From an uncultured Luminiphilus sp. (GTDB lineage Bacteria; Pseudomonadota; Gammaproteobacteria; Pseudomonadales; Halieaceae), in NCBI GenBank assembly GCA_943789425.1, contig CALSUB010000011.1:1-64000 (forward strand): 64,000 nucleotides of DNA. The letters run 5' to 3'. The notes below the pieces were generated by a model. That model ran no database searches. It worked only from the letters and a program-made list of their open reading frames with translations, and was not told where the DNA came from. A program made the position numbers and the translations under genes. Every line of letters starts with the position of its first letter. Positions within the stretch are counted from its first letter, which is position 1. Positions 1 through 9,127 of the stretch are shown here, in pieces.

Positions 1-977
1 TCAAATCCAATGATCTCGGCACGAATAAAGCCTTTTTGAAAATCAGTGTGGATCACCGCTGCAGCCTCGGGTGCGGTCGATCCCACGCGGATCGTCCAGG
101 CGCGGACTTCTTTGGGGCCAGCCGTGAAGTAGGTTTGCAGGTTCAGTAGGTCGTAGCCCGCACGAATCACGCGATGTAGTCCCGGTTCTTGCATGCCCAT
201 TTCGGCGAGAAAATCGACTTTCTCATCGTCATCCAGCTCGATAATTTCCGATTCGAGCTTGTTACAAATCACCACGACACTGGCGTTCTCGGACGCCGCA
301 TGAGTCGCCACCGCGTCGAGATGCGGGTTGTCGTTGAAGCCATCCTCAGCCACATTGGCAATGTACATCGTGGGTTTTGTGGTCAGTAAGTGCAGGCCCT
401 TTACGCGTGCCCAGTCGTTGTCGTCCAACGTGAGCGCCCTCACTGGCTGCGCTTCATTGAGCTGCGGTAGGAGCTTGTCTTCCAGCAAGGCTTTGACTGC
501 GATGGCTTCCTTGTCACCCCCTTTGGCGGTCCGTATCACTTTGCTCAACTGCTTTTCACACGACTCCAAATCTGCCAGCGCCAGTTCGGTATTGATCGTT
601 TCAATGTCGGCGAGCGGATCAATCTTATTGGCAACATGAATCACATTGGGGTCCTCAAAGCAGCGGACCACGTGTGCGATCGCGTCGGTTTCGCGAATAT
701 TGGCCAAAAATTGATTGCCAAGGCCTTCCCCTTTGGAAGCGCCGGCAACCAACCCTGCTATGTCCACGAACTCCATGGTCGCCGGGATACTGCGCTCTGG
801 TGAGACCAATGCCGCAATCTCGCCTTGTCGCGGATCGGGCACGGGCACAATGCCGGTGTTGGGCTCGATCGTGCAGAAGGGAAAATTTTCCGCATCGATG
901 CCGGCCTGTGTCAGGGCATTAAACAAAGTTGATTTACCGACGTTGGGTAGGCCCACGATGCCGCATTGAATGGCCAT
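1..977 (-). CDS. ychF: Redox-regulated ATPase YchF (Obg-family), 3' end cut by window edge
   Basis: YchF/EngD is a cytoplasmic P-loop NTPase of the Obg family that binds ribosomes and prefers ATP to GTP. Translation from ATG at 977 gives [19 protein letters not shown], with the Walker A motif GLPNVGKS at residues 9-16. The usual NKxD specificity motif is replaced by NVAE (in IANVAEDG), the hallmark of YchF. The stretch [12 protein letters not shown] near residue 300 is the start of the C-terminal TGS domain. About 325 codons are visible; the family has about 363 residues, so roughly 38 are missing beyond base 1. It lies five bases downstream of pth and is probably co-transcribed with it, as in many gammaproteobacteria. 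Confidence 0.95.
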   Translation of the reverse strand, partial: MAIQCGIVGLPNVGKSTLFNALTQAGIDAENFPFCTIEPNTGIVPVPDPRQGEIAALVSPERSIPATMEFVDIAGLVAGASKGEGLGNQFLANIRETDAIAHVVRCFEDPNVIHVANKIDPLADIETINTELALADLESCEKQLSKVIRTAKGGDKEAIAVKALLEDKLLPQLNEAQPVRALTLDDNDWARVKGLHLLTTKPTMYIANVAEDGFNDNPHLDAVATHAASENASVVVICNKLESEIIELDDDEKVDFLAEMGMQEPGLHRVIRAGYDLLNLQTYFTAGPKEVRAWTIRVGSTAPEAAAVIHTDFQKGFIRAEIIGF

Positions 978-982
978 ATTCT

Positions 983-1591
983 CTAATCCTTGATGAGTGG
1001 AGCACGTCCATGATGCGCACTATGGAGCGCCGTCATGGCTTTGATGTCATCGCCCGCAAGCAACAGCGGTAGGGCGTCCATCGCAGACTCAATACTCGCC
1101 TCGATGGCGAGGCGGCTGTCAACGCTGGCTTTGCTGAGTACCCAAGCGGCAACCTTAGCGGCGGAACCTGGGTGACCGATGCCAATACGGAGCCGCCAGA
1201 AGTCACGTTGGCCGCCCAAAGCGGGAATGATGTCACGCAGCCCGTTGTGGCCGCCATGACCACCGTCTCGCTTGAAACGCGACTCACCCGGCTCGATATC
1301 CAGTTCGTCATGGGCAATGAGCATGTCGCTGGGGTCGATCCGGTAATAATGTGCGGTGCCCGCGACAGAGCGGCCGCTGTGATTCATATAAGTGCTGGGG
1401 ATGAGCAGCCTCAGATCACGACCCGCAACCAGGCCGCGACCGATTTCGCCGACTGCATTTTTGTCTTGAGACAGAGAGATGTTGAACCGGCTGGCGAGCT
1501 GACGCACAAAGAAAGCACCGGCGTTATGCCGAGTGCCTTCGTATTGTGCGTCAGGATTGCCAAGCCCGACGATGAGTCGGATGCCGGACAC
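983..1591 (-). CDS. pth: Peptidyl-tRNA hydrolase
   Basis: Pth releases peptides from peptidyl-tRNA dropped by stalled ribosomes. The protein shows [10 protein letters not shown] at its start, the catalytic histidine in TRHNAG (about residue 22), [13 protein letters not shown] and GGHNGLRD, which carry the known substrate-binding Asn and catalytic Asp. An open frame runs further upstream to 1696, but that part lies inside rplY. I choose GTG at 1591, giving 202 residues, close to the usual 194; it lies seven bases after the rplY stop and has a GAGG about 12 bases upstream, a rather long spacing. The start is therefore less certain than the gene. It is co-oriented with rplY and ychF. Confidence 0.93.
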   Translation of the reverse strand: MSGIRLIVGLGNPDAQYEGTRHNAGAFFVRQLASRFNISLSQDKNAVGEIGRGLVAGRDLRLLIPSTYMNHSGRSVAGTAHYYRIDPSDMLIAHDELDIEPGESRFKRDGGHGGHNGLRDIIPALGGQRDFWRLRIGIGHPGSAAKVAAWVLSKASVDSRLAIEASIESAMDALPLLLAGDDIKAMTALHSAHHGRAPLIKD

Positions 1592-1598
1592 GGACCAA

Positions 1599-2291
1599 TC
1601 AGTCCTCGTTGCCCTCACCGGCGTCGCCGGCTGCCGCGTCTTCGTCACTGGATTCAGACCCGCCGTCAGCCTCTTCACCGGCTTCCTCTTCGTCACCGTC
1701 TTTCATGCCTCTCGGCGCGATAACAGAGGCGATGGCCAGATCGTGATCATCACCTAACTCCAAGGCGGTCGCGATGGCGCCTTCTGGAAGGGTGATATCC
1801 GATAAGTGAACAATGTCTCCCAGCTCGACGTCTAGCATGTCGACTTCGAGATACTCTGGCAAATCCTTCGGTAAACACTGAATTTCGATGTCAGTGGCTT
1901 GCTTCTGGATCATGCCGCCGCCCAGCTTGACACCCGTGCACTGCTCTTCATTAATGAAATGCAGCGGCACATTGACCTTAATGGCTTGGTCCATGCGTAC
2001 GCGCAAAAAATCGGCGTGCATGGGAAAGCCTTTGGCTGGATGCCGCTGGATGTCCTTAATGATCGCGTTTTGCGACTTGCCGTCCACTTGGACTTCTAAG
2101 ATTGAACTGAAGCACGCCTCGTTTTCCAGCATGTATTCAAAATCCTTGCGGATCAGTGTCAGGCTTTGGGCTTCTTGATCGGCCCCGTAAATAACAGCGG
2201 GCATTTTGCCCTCGAGTCGACGTAGGCGGCGGCTCGCACCTTTCCCCTCGTCAACGCGAGTCTCGGCTACAACAATAAAAGATTCAGACAT
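1599..2291 (-). CDS. rplY: 50S ribosomal protein L25 / general stress protein CTC
   Basis: This is the long, two-domain CTC form of L25, which binds 5S rRNA in the large subunit. The N-terminal L25 fold covers about residues 1-95 (ETRVDEGKGASRRLRR; VIYGADQEAQSL), followed by the TL5-type beta domain to about residue 190 (LPKDLPEYLEVDMLDVELGD motif region). From about residue 195 to 230 the chain is a low-complexity tail of Glu, Asp, Gly and Ser. E. coli L25 (94 residues) has only the first domain; many gammaproteobacteria and Bacilli have the long form. It sits between prs and pth, the usual order, with a candidate terminator separating it from prs. Confidence 0.95.
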   Translation of the reverse strand: MSESFIVVAETRVDEGKGASRRLRRLEGKMPAVIYGADQEAQSLTLIRKDFEYMLENEACFSSILEVQVDGKSQNAIIKDIQRHPAKGFPMHADFLRVRMDQAIKVNVPLHFINEEQCTGVKLGGGMIQKQATDIEIQCLPKDLPEYLEVDMLDVELGDIVHLSDITLPEGAIATALELGDDHDLAIASVIAPRGMKDGDEEEAGEEADGGSESSDEDAAAGDAGEGNED

Positions 2292-2348
2292 GGTCTGGCT
2301 CCTTAGTAAACATCACTTTGTCTGCGACCAACGCGGTGATGGGTGGGT

Positions 2349-2378
2349 AAAACACTGTTTAAGACAAATCAAACAGTG
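2349..2378 (-). terminator. Hairpin overlapping the prs stop codon, candidate terminator
   Basis: Reading the minus strand, CACTGTTT (2378-2371) is followed by a ten-base loop and AAACAGTG (2360-2353), an 8-bp perfect stem, and then TTTT. The prs stop codon TAA lies at the loop/stem junction. The short U run and modest GC content make it a weak intrinsic terminator or attenuator between prs and rplY. It may equally protect the 3' end of a prs transcript. Confidence 0.45.
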
Positions 2379-3311
2379 CGCTTATTGATTCTTCGTTACT
2401 GACTCTGCGAATAGATTCGGCCAGTAAATCAGCAATTGTCAGCTGGCGGATTTTACCGACAGACAAGGCCTCGGCTGACAGCGGTATCGTGTCGGTGACG
2501 ACCAATTCATCCAGTTGAGAGTGCTTGATGTTCTCCAGTGCCTTGCCTGAGAGCACGGCATGAGTACAGTAGGACACGACCTTGACCGCGCCACGTTCTT
2601 TGAGTGCGTTGGCGGCGGTGCATAAGGTGCCCGCCGTGTCGACCATGTCGTCGACCAGAATGGCCATGCGGCCTTCTACATCACCGATTAAGTTCATGAC
2701 TTCTGCTTCGTTAGCCCTCGGCCGGCGCTTGTCGATAATGGCTAAGTCCGCGTCATCGAGTTGCTTTGCAATGGCTCTAGCGCGCACCACACCGCCAATG
2801 TCAGGTGAGACGACAATGAGGTTTTCATATTGGCAGCGCACGATATCGGCTTGAGAATCGATGACGCATACACGTTATCGACAGGAACGGTGAAGAAGCC
2901 TTGTATCTGTTCTGCGTGCAGGTCCACGGTTAAGACGCGGTCAACGCCGACGCTGACCATGGTGTCTGCGACCACCTTTGCAGAAATCGGCACCCGCGCA
3001 GAGCGCACGCGACGATCCTGCCGTGCGTAACCAAAGTAGGGCACGACGGCAGTAATTCTGGCAGCCGATGCTCGGCGCAAGGCATCGATCATGAGCAGCA
3101 GTTCCATGATGTTGTCATTGGTTGGCTGGCAGGTGCTTTGCAGCACAAAGACGTCTTTTCCGCGCACGTTTTCATTGAGTTCAACGGTAATCTCGCCATC
3201 AGAAAACTTGCTGACCGCAGCATTGCCCAGCGCCAGGTACAGCCGGTCCGCAACCCGGCGCGCTAGCGCGGGATTAGCGTTACCTGAAAACACCATCATT
3301 TTAGATGACAT
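2359..3311 (-). CDS. prs: Ribose-phosphate pyrophosphokinase, reading frame interrupted near 2850
   Basis: Prs makes PRPP from ribose 5-phosphate and ATP, the precursor of nucleotides, histidine and NAD. Two overlapping minus-strand frames together make the complete enzyme. The first (3311 to about 2850) holds [13 protein letters not shown] and the catalytic [11 protein letters not shown]; the second (about 2850 to 2359) holds [26 protein letters not shown] and the PRPP loop [10 protein letters not shown]. The switch falls at CTCAAGCCGATATC: adding one base restores SSILKADIVRCQ and a 317-residue protein (usual 315). Because prs is normally essential, a sequencing or assembly error is most likely. 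The ATG at 3311 has GAGGGAG upstream. The tRNA-Gln gene lies just upstream. Confidence 0.9.
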
Positions 3312-3348
3312 GCTGCTCCCTCTACGCGACTGCCCGCGACTGTAAGGA

Positions 3349-3423
3349 TGGCTGGGGCGGGAGGATTCGAACCTCCGAATGGCGGGATCAAAACCCGCTG
3401 CCTTGCCACTTGGCGACGCCCCA
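3349..3423 (-). tRNA. glnU-like: tRNA-Gln (anticodon TTG)
   Basis: The minus strand folds into a complete 75-base tRNA. The acceptor arm TGGGGCG pairs with CGCCCCA, followed by discriminator G and an encoded CCA. The anticodon arm is GCGGG-TTTTGAT-CCCGC, giving anticodon TTG (glutamine), and the T arm is GGAGG-TTCGAAT-CCTCC. It sits between ispE and prs on the same strand, a conserved location in gammaproteobacteria. Seven Ts (minus strand) directly precede the 5' end. A glutamine tRNA coexists with gatCAB in this window. Confidence 0.96.
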
Positions 3424-3431
3424 AAAAAACT

Positions 3432-4283
3432 TCACTCAACTCTCTCAATGGCCGGGAGTCGATCCAGACCTTGTACCGCAACCGCTGTCACCCCCGCGGG
3501 GGCGCGGGCGACTAGACTACGCGCCTCGGCCTCTGTATCAAACGCGGCAAAACAGCACGCGCCGCTTCCCGTCATCCTTGCTGTTGGAGACTGTGCCTCC
3601 AACCACTTCCAAGCCTTGCGAATTTCAGGGTACAGCGCCATGACGACTGGCTGTAGATCATTGTGACCTGCCCCTGAAAAAAAGGCCGCCACTGTAATCG
3701 GCGCCGTGTTGCGTGTCAATTCGGGATGGCCGAAGATTTCAGCGGTTTGCACCCCGCAGGCCGGTATTATGACAGCATACCAGCGAGGCGGTAGCGCAAG
3801 GGGCGATAAGTCTTCGCCGATGCCCTCGGCCCAGGCGCTGTGCCCCAAGGTGAAGACCGGCACATCCGCTCCGAGTGGTTTGGCGAGCGCCAGTAGCGCA
3901 GGCTGGTTCAGGTTTAATGACCACAACGTATTGAGCGCTCTTAGCGTCGTCGCCGCATTGGAGCTTCCGCCGCCCAGACCGCCCCCTCGGGGGATACGTT
4001 TCGTGATGTGGATATGGGCGCCGCGTTCAGGTTGATTCAGTGCGCAAGCCGCCTTCATGATGAGGTTATCCTCAGGCGGCAGATCATCGGTGTCGCCCGA
4101 CAGCGTAATGCCCGGTTGCTCGCGTAACTCGAACGTCATGTCGTCGCCCCAATCGAGCAGCTGAAAGACGGTTTGAAGCGTGTGATAGCCATCCGGACGC
4201 TGCCCGGTCACGTGCAGGAACAAGTTGAGTTTGGCAGGAGAGCAAGCGTGAATACGCGTCACGGCAGGGTGCTGAAGTCCCAT
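3432..4283 (-). CDS. ispE: 4-(cytidine 5'-diphospho)-2-C-methyl-D-erythritol kinase
   Basis: IspE is the ATP-dependent GHMP kinase of the MEP isoprenoid pathway. The sequence has CSPAKLNLFLHV with the catalytic Lys near residue 18, PDGYHTLQTVFQ, the ATP-binding loop PRGGGLGGGSSNAA near residues 98-110, GADVPVF with the catalytic Asp, and a final TARMTGSGAC. The open frame extends to 4349, but starting at ATG 4283 (MGLQHPAVTRI) gives 283 residues, the E. coli length. This start overlaps the end of lolB by 25 bases, so translation of the two is probably coupled. The lolB-ispE-tRNA-prs order is conserved in Pseudomonas-like genomes. Confidence 0.95.
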   Translation of the reverse strand: MGLQHPAVTRIHACSPAKLNLFLHVTGQRPDGYHTLQTVFQLLDWGDDMTFELREQPGITLSGDTDDLPPEDNLIMKAACALNQPERGAHIHITKRIPRGGGLGGGSSNAATTLRALNTLWSLNLNQPALLALAKPLGADVPVFTLGHSAWAEGIGEDLSPLALPPRWYAVIIPACGVQTAEIFGHPELTRNTAPITVAAFFSGAGHNDLQPVVMALYPEIRKAWKWLEAQSPTARMTGSGACCFAAFDTEAEARSLVARAPAGVTAVAVQGLDRLPAIERVE

Positions 4284-4840
4284 TTTGTGATAATCACCCT
4301 GATCTCCGTGTCGACGTGGCGGATTGTAACCCGTGAAGGTGCCTCCCACTCACCCGCTTGTTGCCACTGTGTGACTTTTACCGTCCATTCAGGGGAGGAG
4401 GAGGGTGCACCCAAGAGCCAGGTCCCCAGCGCGGCAGGCGAAATCAACGCCGTATCAGACAAGAAAAGAGATGAGCCGGCTAACTCACTGAGGGGCCGCT
4501 CGGTGTCGCCATCGAGCCAGAGGGTTTGCTCACCTGTGCGCTGGATCGTCTGTTGATTGAGTGACATCGGTCCAGAGAGCACAACGGTGTCGTGGTCTGC
4601 ATCGGGTCGCTGCCAGTGAAATCGTGCCGTCTCATTACCCTGCGGGCCTTGGATCGAGAGTTTTCCCTTGGCTGACCAAGGCGTCAGGTCTACCGGCGCT
4701 CTGGCCAACACCGTGGTGGCGGGTGTGGTCTCCTGAGAAGGCGCGACGGCGCAGCCTGCCAGCACTAACAAGAGGGACATGAAAACGGCGACGGGTCGCC
4801 AGTGCACCCCTGGTGCGGCCCGGTGTGGGGCAGTGATCAC
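4259..4840 (-). CDS. lolB: Outer-membrane lipoprotein receptor LolB
   Basis: LolB takes lipoproteins from the periplasmic carrier LolA and inserts them in the outer membrane. The 193-residue product has an N-terminal hydrophobic stretch ending in the lipobox LVLAGC with Cys30 as the lipidation site, followed by WSAKGKLSIQGPQGNETARFHW, typical of the LolB start (shared beta-fold with LolA). Its position directly upstream of ispE supports the call. Its start overlaps the stop of the upstream TPR lipoprotein gene by four bases (ATGA), so the two are translationally linked. The sequence is divergent, as usual for LolB, and identification rests on motif plus context. Confidence 0.9.
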   Translation of the reverse strand: MITAPHRAAPGVHWRPVAVFMSLLLVLAGCAVAPSQETTPATTVLARAPVDLTPWSAKGKLSIQGPQGNETARFHWQRPDADHDTVVLSGPMSLNQQTIQRTGEQTLWLDGDTERPLSELAGSSLFLSDTALISPAALGTWLLGAPSSSPEWTVKVTQWQQAGEWEAPSRVTIRHVDTEIRVIITKWDFSTLP

Positions 4841-6594
4841 GGTAAAGCGACACCCAACCGATCAATGGCCTCGAGAATGATGGGGTGGTCGTTCACTCGG
4901 TTCAGGCCCTCTTGCCAAACATCTTTGGCTTCCACTTCACGCCCCTGCGCCCACAGGACTTCGCCGAGATGAGCCGCCACCTCTGGGTCGGGAAAGGCAG
5001 CGTGTGCCTCACGCAGTAAGGATTCGGATTGCACGTACTGCCCCAGTTTGTAATAAACCCAGCCTAAACTATCCATAATGGCCGGATCGCCGGGCGACAA
5101 CGCCAGCGCACGCTCAATTAACTCTGCCGCTTCTTCATAGCGTTGTGTGCGGTTGGTCAGTGAATAACCCAATGCATTCAACGTTGCGGCATGGTTGGGA
5201 TCCTGGGCGAGTATGCTGCGTAGATCTTTCTCCATCGCCTGCAGAGCGCCCTCTGATTCGTGGATCATGGCGCGCCCGTAAAGCAGTGAGAAGGATTGAG
5301 GGAAGGCGCTGAGGCCGCGATCATAGGCCGCCAGTGACTCACCCGCCCAGTCACGCAGTGACTCCGCCTCTAGCAGAAAGAGTTGCTCAGCGGCGCTGGG
5401 GTAGATGCGCCGCTGATCGTGGAAAAATTGTCGAATATCGCTGGCAAACGCGGTGTCGATGAGGACTTGCGCAGCACGTGCCTTGGCATCCCTGAATTCT
5501 CTCGACGGCCCCACAGACGCGAAGGCTTCAATGGCTTCTGGATAGCGATCCTCAGCGGCTCGAATCCGGCCCACATAATAAAAGGCCTCGTCGAGGCGAG
5601 CTTCGAGTGCGATGAGCTGCAGAAATTTGGCCAGCGCCGCATCGTAGCGTTCGAGTTCAAAGTCCAGTAAGGCGGCGGTCGAGAGCATTTCGGGGTTATC
5701 GGGGTCCAGCGCGAGGAGGATGGCAAACTGCGCCTGAGCGCCGCTGTAATCGCCCTCTGCCCCGAGTAAACGAGCGTACTGCAAGCGCAGCTCCGTATTC
5801 TCTGGGTAGTCTGTGACCGCGTCGGCAAGGCGCTCCAGTGGATTCTCGACAGATTGATCAATTTGTAACTGTGTCCATAACATCAGGGACCGCATGTCAC
5901 TGGGTGATCGTTGCAGCACGGGTAAAATCAATGATTCTGCCAGCGGCCAATCCTGCCGCAGACGAGCCAGCAGGGTCGCCGCAATGGCGACCTCATCGTC
6001 GTTAGGCCAGCGAGCTGACAGTGACTCAATGGCCGCTGCTACCGCTCGCTGTGTGTTGTCGTCGAGCTGGGAGAAGGACCCCAGGTTACCCGCAATGTTA
6101 ACCGAGACCCCCAGAACCAGCGCAGACTCCGCAAACTGCAATGCCTTGAGTGGCTGACCCGAGCGCATGAGCCATCCAGAGGCGGCCGCCGCTGCGGCGC
6201 CATCATTAGGGTCGAGCTCGGCGAGTCTCAGTGACAACGCAGCCGCCCGCTGCTCATTACTGATGAATTCAGCAAGACGCAGCGCGCGACGAGTTAAAGC
6301 GGGGTCGTTGAGTGCCATGGCTTGCTCTGTGAGCAAGGAAGAGCCCAGCTCAAAATCCCGCGCCCTCAGCGCAAACTCAGCCTTTAAAAGCGGCAGCACA
6401 CTGCCTTCGGGGATCGGTGTTTCAAGCGCTGCGGGGGCTGCTTCGAGCGCCGCCGCTGTGGGCGTTGTCTCGTCGTCGGCCAACGCGCCAGTCTGCGCCG
6501 AAGGCGGCTTTTCACTGCCGGCGGGCGAGACACACCCCACCAGCACAGACAGCATGATGGAGAGGAAAAAGGGCGCAGTGAGATGTCGTCGCAA
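4837..6594 (-). CDS. TPR-repeat outer-membrane lipoprotein
   Basis: A large tetratricopeptide-repeat protein of about 585 residues located upstream of lolB, as in Pseudomonas. The N-terminus (RRHLTAPFFLSIMLSVLVGC) is a lipoprotein signal with the modified Cys at about residue 21. Repeated TPR-like helices fill the rest, for example around ALNALGYSLTNRTQRYEEA and AIMDSLGWVYYKLGQYVQS. No ATG precedes the signal peptide. The frame is open to a TTG at 6639; the TTG at 6594, with AGGA about ten bases upstream, gives a standard lipoprotein signal and is my choice. The function is unknown; TPR lipoproteins usually scaffold envelope complexes. It is divergent from hemA. Confidence 0.85.
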   Translation of the reverse strand: MRRHLTAPFFLSIMLSVLVGCVSPAGSEKPPSAQTGALADDETTPTAAALEAAPAALETPIPEGSVLPLLKAEFALRARDFELGSSLLTEQAMALNDPALTRRALRLAEFISNEQRAAALSLRLAELDPNDGAAAAAASGWLMRSGQPLKALQFAESALVLGVSVNIAGNLGSFSQLDDNTQRAVAAAIESLSARWPNDDEVAIAATLLARLRQDWPLAESLILPVLQRSPSDMRSLMLWTQLQIDQSVENPLERLADAVTDYPENTELRLQYARLLGAEGDYSGAQAQFAILLALDPDNPEMLSTAALLDFELERYDAALAKFLQLIALEARLDEAFYYVGRIRAAEDRYPEAIEAFASVGPSREFRDAKARAAQVLIDTAFASDIRQFFHDQRRIYPSAAEQLFLLEAESLRDWAGESLAAYDRGLSAFPQSFSLLYGRAMIHESEGALQAMEKDLRSILAQDPNHAATLNALGYSLTNRTQRYEEAAELIERALALSPGDPAIMDSLGWVYYKLGQYVQSESLLREAHAAFPDPEVAAHLGEVLWAQGREVEAKDVWQEGLNRVNDHPIILEAIDRLGVALP

Positions 6595-6709
6595 GCCGGG
6601 TATGTCCTGAGCTACCGCTGTTTGACGACCCTCGCCCAACAGCCAGTTTATGTGAAGGAGATGCTATGATAACAAGTTGTTGCCGTGGGGGAGGGCTTCT
6701 AAGCGCGTG

Positions 6710-8020
6710 ATGTTGGACAATCTGGTAGTCGTCGGTGTAAATCATGACTCGGCCTCTGTTGAGCTGCGCGAGCAGATTGCTTTTGCCCCAGAAAAAGTGC
6801 ACGACTCTTTGAACGCGCTGATTTCCGAGACCGAGTTGACTGAGTCAGTGATTTTGTCGACCTGCAACCGAACGGAGCTCTACGGTGTCCTGCCTGACGA
6901 TTCGGACGCGATTGCTGCGGCCGATCACGTCTCACATTGGCTCGCGCAACACCACGGGGTGAACGTGAACCACCTGCTGCCTGCTATCTATCGCAATCAT
7001 GGCGTTGCTGCCGCATCGCACCTAGTCAGAGTGGCCGCAGGGTTGAACTCGATGGTCCTGGGGGAGCCGCAAATCTTTGGCCAAATGAAGTCTGCCTTTG
7101 CGGTGGCACAAGAAGTCGGCGCGGTCGGTTACCACTTAAATCTGATTTTTCCTGAGGCGTTCCGCATCGCAAAGAAAGTGCGTACCGATACGGCCATTGG
7201 CGAAAATCCCGTTTCGGTCGCCTATGCGGCGGTCGACTTGGCGCGACAGATTTTCCGCGATATGGAGCAAAGCACGGCATTGCTGCTGGGCGCTGGCGAG
7301 ACCGTTGAGCTGGTGGCTCGGCACCTGCGCGACGCGGGCTTGGGAAAGCTCATTATCGCTAATCGGACGCTAGAAAGAGCAGAGCTACTCGCTTCACAGT
7401 TTGACGCCGAAGCCATATTGCTGGCCGATGTGACTGAGCGGTTGCCCGATGCCGACATCGTCATTAGCTCAACCGGAAGCCAATTGCCCATTTTGGGTAA
7501 AGGGGCTGTCGAAGGTGCGATTAAAGCGCGGAAATGGCGTCCTATGTTGATGATCGATTTGGCTGTCCCGCGAGACATCGAGCCCCAGGTGACTGAGGTG
7601 CCCGATATTTACCTTTACACCGTGGACGACATGCGTGAGGTGATTGAAGAGAATTTGCGCCTGCGAGCCTCAGAGGCAAGTAAAGCCGATGAAATCGTGG
7701 CTTCGGGTATGGAGATGCTGCAGGAAGGTCTGTTGGAGCGGCAATCAGCAGATGTCGTTAAAACCTATCGTGATACCGCGCTGGCGATACAGCAGGTAGA
7801 GCTCGATAAGGCGTTTAAAATGCTTGAAAAAGGCGGTGACCCAGCGGAAGTGCTAAGCAGACTGGCGCGCGGCCTGACGAACAAGTTGATCCATGCCCCC
7901 ACGGCTGGACTGAGGCAATTGGCTAAGGAAGGGGGGTCGGATGATGTCAGCAAAATGGCCGCCGTGCTCGGCCTTGCTGACGCTGACGATGAGCGCGACG
8001 AACAGACAACCTTGCAGTGA
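6710..8020 (+). CDS. hemA: Glutamyl-tRNA reductase
   Basis: HemA reduces glutamyl-tRNA to glutamate-1-semialdehyde, the first committed step of C5 tetrapyrrole synthesis, with NADPH. The protein begins MLDNLVVVGVNHDSASVELR. The catalytic Cys is in STCNRTELYG (about residue 52), followed by GLNSMVLGEPQI and the NADPH-binding segment LLLGAGETVELVARHL, and the C-terminal helical dimerisation domain. ATG 6710 gives 436 residues (E. coli 418); an in-frame TTG at 6677 would add 11 residues without a family match. A purine-rich GGGGGAGGG lies about 15 bases upstream. It is followed by prfA and prmC, a conserved operon order. Confidence 0.95.
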   Translation: MLDNLVVVGVNHDSASVELREQIAFAPEKVHDSLNALISETELTESVILSTCNRTELYGVLPDDSDAIAAADHVSHWLAQHHGVNVNHLLPAIYRNHGVAAASHLVRVAAGLNSMVLGEPQIFGQMKSAFAVAQEVGAVGYHLNLIFPEAFRIAKKVRTDTAIGENPVSVAYAAVDLARQIFRDMEQSTALLLGAGETVELVARHLRDAGLGKLIIANRTLERAELLASQFDAEAILLADVTERLPDADIVISSTGSQLPILGKGAVEGAIKARKWRPMLMIDLAVPRDIEPQVTEVPDIYLYTVDDMREVIEENLRLRASEASKADEIVASGMEMLQEGLLERQSADVVKTYRDTALAIQQVELDKAFKMLEKGGDPAEVLSRLARGLTNKLIHAPTAGLRQLAKEGGSDDVSKMAAVLGLADADDERDEQTTLQ

Positions 8021-8041
8021 GCCTGCGGTGATAGCGCGACT

Positions 8042-9127
8042 GTGAAAGCCTCTTTACTGACCAAGCTGACTGCGCTGGCGGATCGCCATCAGGAAGTGGC
8101 GGCCCTGCTGGGGGACGCCGAGATCATCGGCAATCAAGACCAATTTCGTGACCTCTCGCGGGAGTTTTCGCATCTTGATGTGGTTGTCGCGCACTATCAG
8201 CAGTTCACTCAACTGCAGGGGGTTGTGCGCGATACCCGCCAAATGCTGGATGATCCCGACGAGGACATCAGAGCACTTGCGACGGAAGAGATCGCTGAGG
8301 CAGAGCAGACACTCGAGGCGGTTGAGGCCGATTTGCAGATACTATTGCTGCCTAGGGACCCGAGCGACGCCAGCAATATTTTCTTGGAAATTCGTGCGGG
8401 CACTGGCGGGGATGAAGCCGCGATTTTTTCCGGTGATTTATTTCGCATGTATCACCGCTATGCGGAGGATAAAGGCTGGTCAGTAGAAGTGCTGTCCGAG
8501 CGTTCTGGAGAGCATGGCGGCTATAAAGAAATGATCATGCGCGTGGTGGGTACAGACGTTTATGCCAATCTGAAATTTGAGTCTGGCGTGCATCGAGTAC
8601 AGCGGGTTCCTGAAACCGAGTCCCAAGGCCGCATACATACCTCAGCGTGCACGGTCGCGGTGTTACCTGAGTTAGCAGAAATTGACAGCGTTGAGATTCG
8701 CAAAGAAGATTTACGCGTCGATACGTTTCGCTCGTCGGGTGCGGGTGGACAACACGTCAACACCACCGATTCGGCGGTTCGCTTGACACATATTCCGACT
8801 GGCGTGGTGGTTGAGTGTCAGGATGAACGCTCTCAACACAAAAATCGAGCGCGCGCGATGTCGTTATTGCAGGCTCGCTTGCTGTCCGCTCAGCAAGAAA
8901 GCCAGAAAGCCACCCAAGCATCAGAGCGGCGCTCGCTCGTGGGTTCGGGTGATCGCTCTGAGCGGATTCGCACCTATAATTTTCCTCAGGGTCGGATCAC
9001 CGATCACCGAATCAATCTAACGCTGTATCGGCTCGATGATGTGGTGGGCGGGACGCTGGATGCCCTGATTGTGCCGTTGCGGCAGGAGCATCAAGCTGAC
9101 CTGCTTGCTGCGCTGGCGGATGAATGA
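8042..9127 (+). CDS. prfA: Peptide chain release factor 1
   Basis: RF1 recognises UAA and UAG stop codons and triggers peptide release. The GGQ catalytic loop is at residues 235-237 within [17 protein letters not shown]. The stop-codon reading loop corresponds to [16 protein letters not shown], where the E. coli PAT tripeptide is PET. The GTG start at 8042 gives 361 residues (E. coli 360). The downstream prmC gene overlaps its stop by four bases; PrmC methylates the Gln of the GGQ motif, so enzyme and substrate are translationally coupled. The domain order is complete and no anomaly is seen. Confidence 0.97.
   Translation: MKASLLTKLTALADRHQEVAALLGDAEIIGNQDQFRDLSREFSHLDVVVAHYQQFTQLQGVVRDTRQMLDDPDEDIRALATEEIAEAEQTLEAVEADLQILLLPRDPSDASNIFLEIRAGTGGDEAAIFSGDLFRMYHRYAEDKGWSVEVLSERSGEHGGYKEMIMRVVGTDVYANLKFESGVHRVQRVPETESQGRIHTSACTVAVLPELAEIDSVEIRKEDLRVDTFRSSGAGGQHVNTTDSAVRLTHIPTGVVVECQDERSQHKNRARAMSLLQARLLSAQQESQKATQASERRSLVGSGDRSERIRTYNFPQGRITDHRINLTLYRLDDVVGGTLDALIVPLRQEHQADLLAALADE

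Noticed and set aside
1172-1723. A 183-codon plus-strand frame
   Set aside because: It is antisense to pth and the rplY tail, whose motifs are clear, and its translation has no recognisable motif.
2843-2860. Programmed ribosomal frameshift in prs
   Set aside because: No slippery heptamer or adjacent strong structure is seen, and no prs family member is known to me to use one.
3305-3666. Plus-strand frames of 95-112 codons over the tRNA-Gln region
   Set aside because: They are antisense to tRNA-Gln and the ispE 3' end; no independent support.
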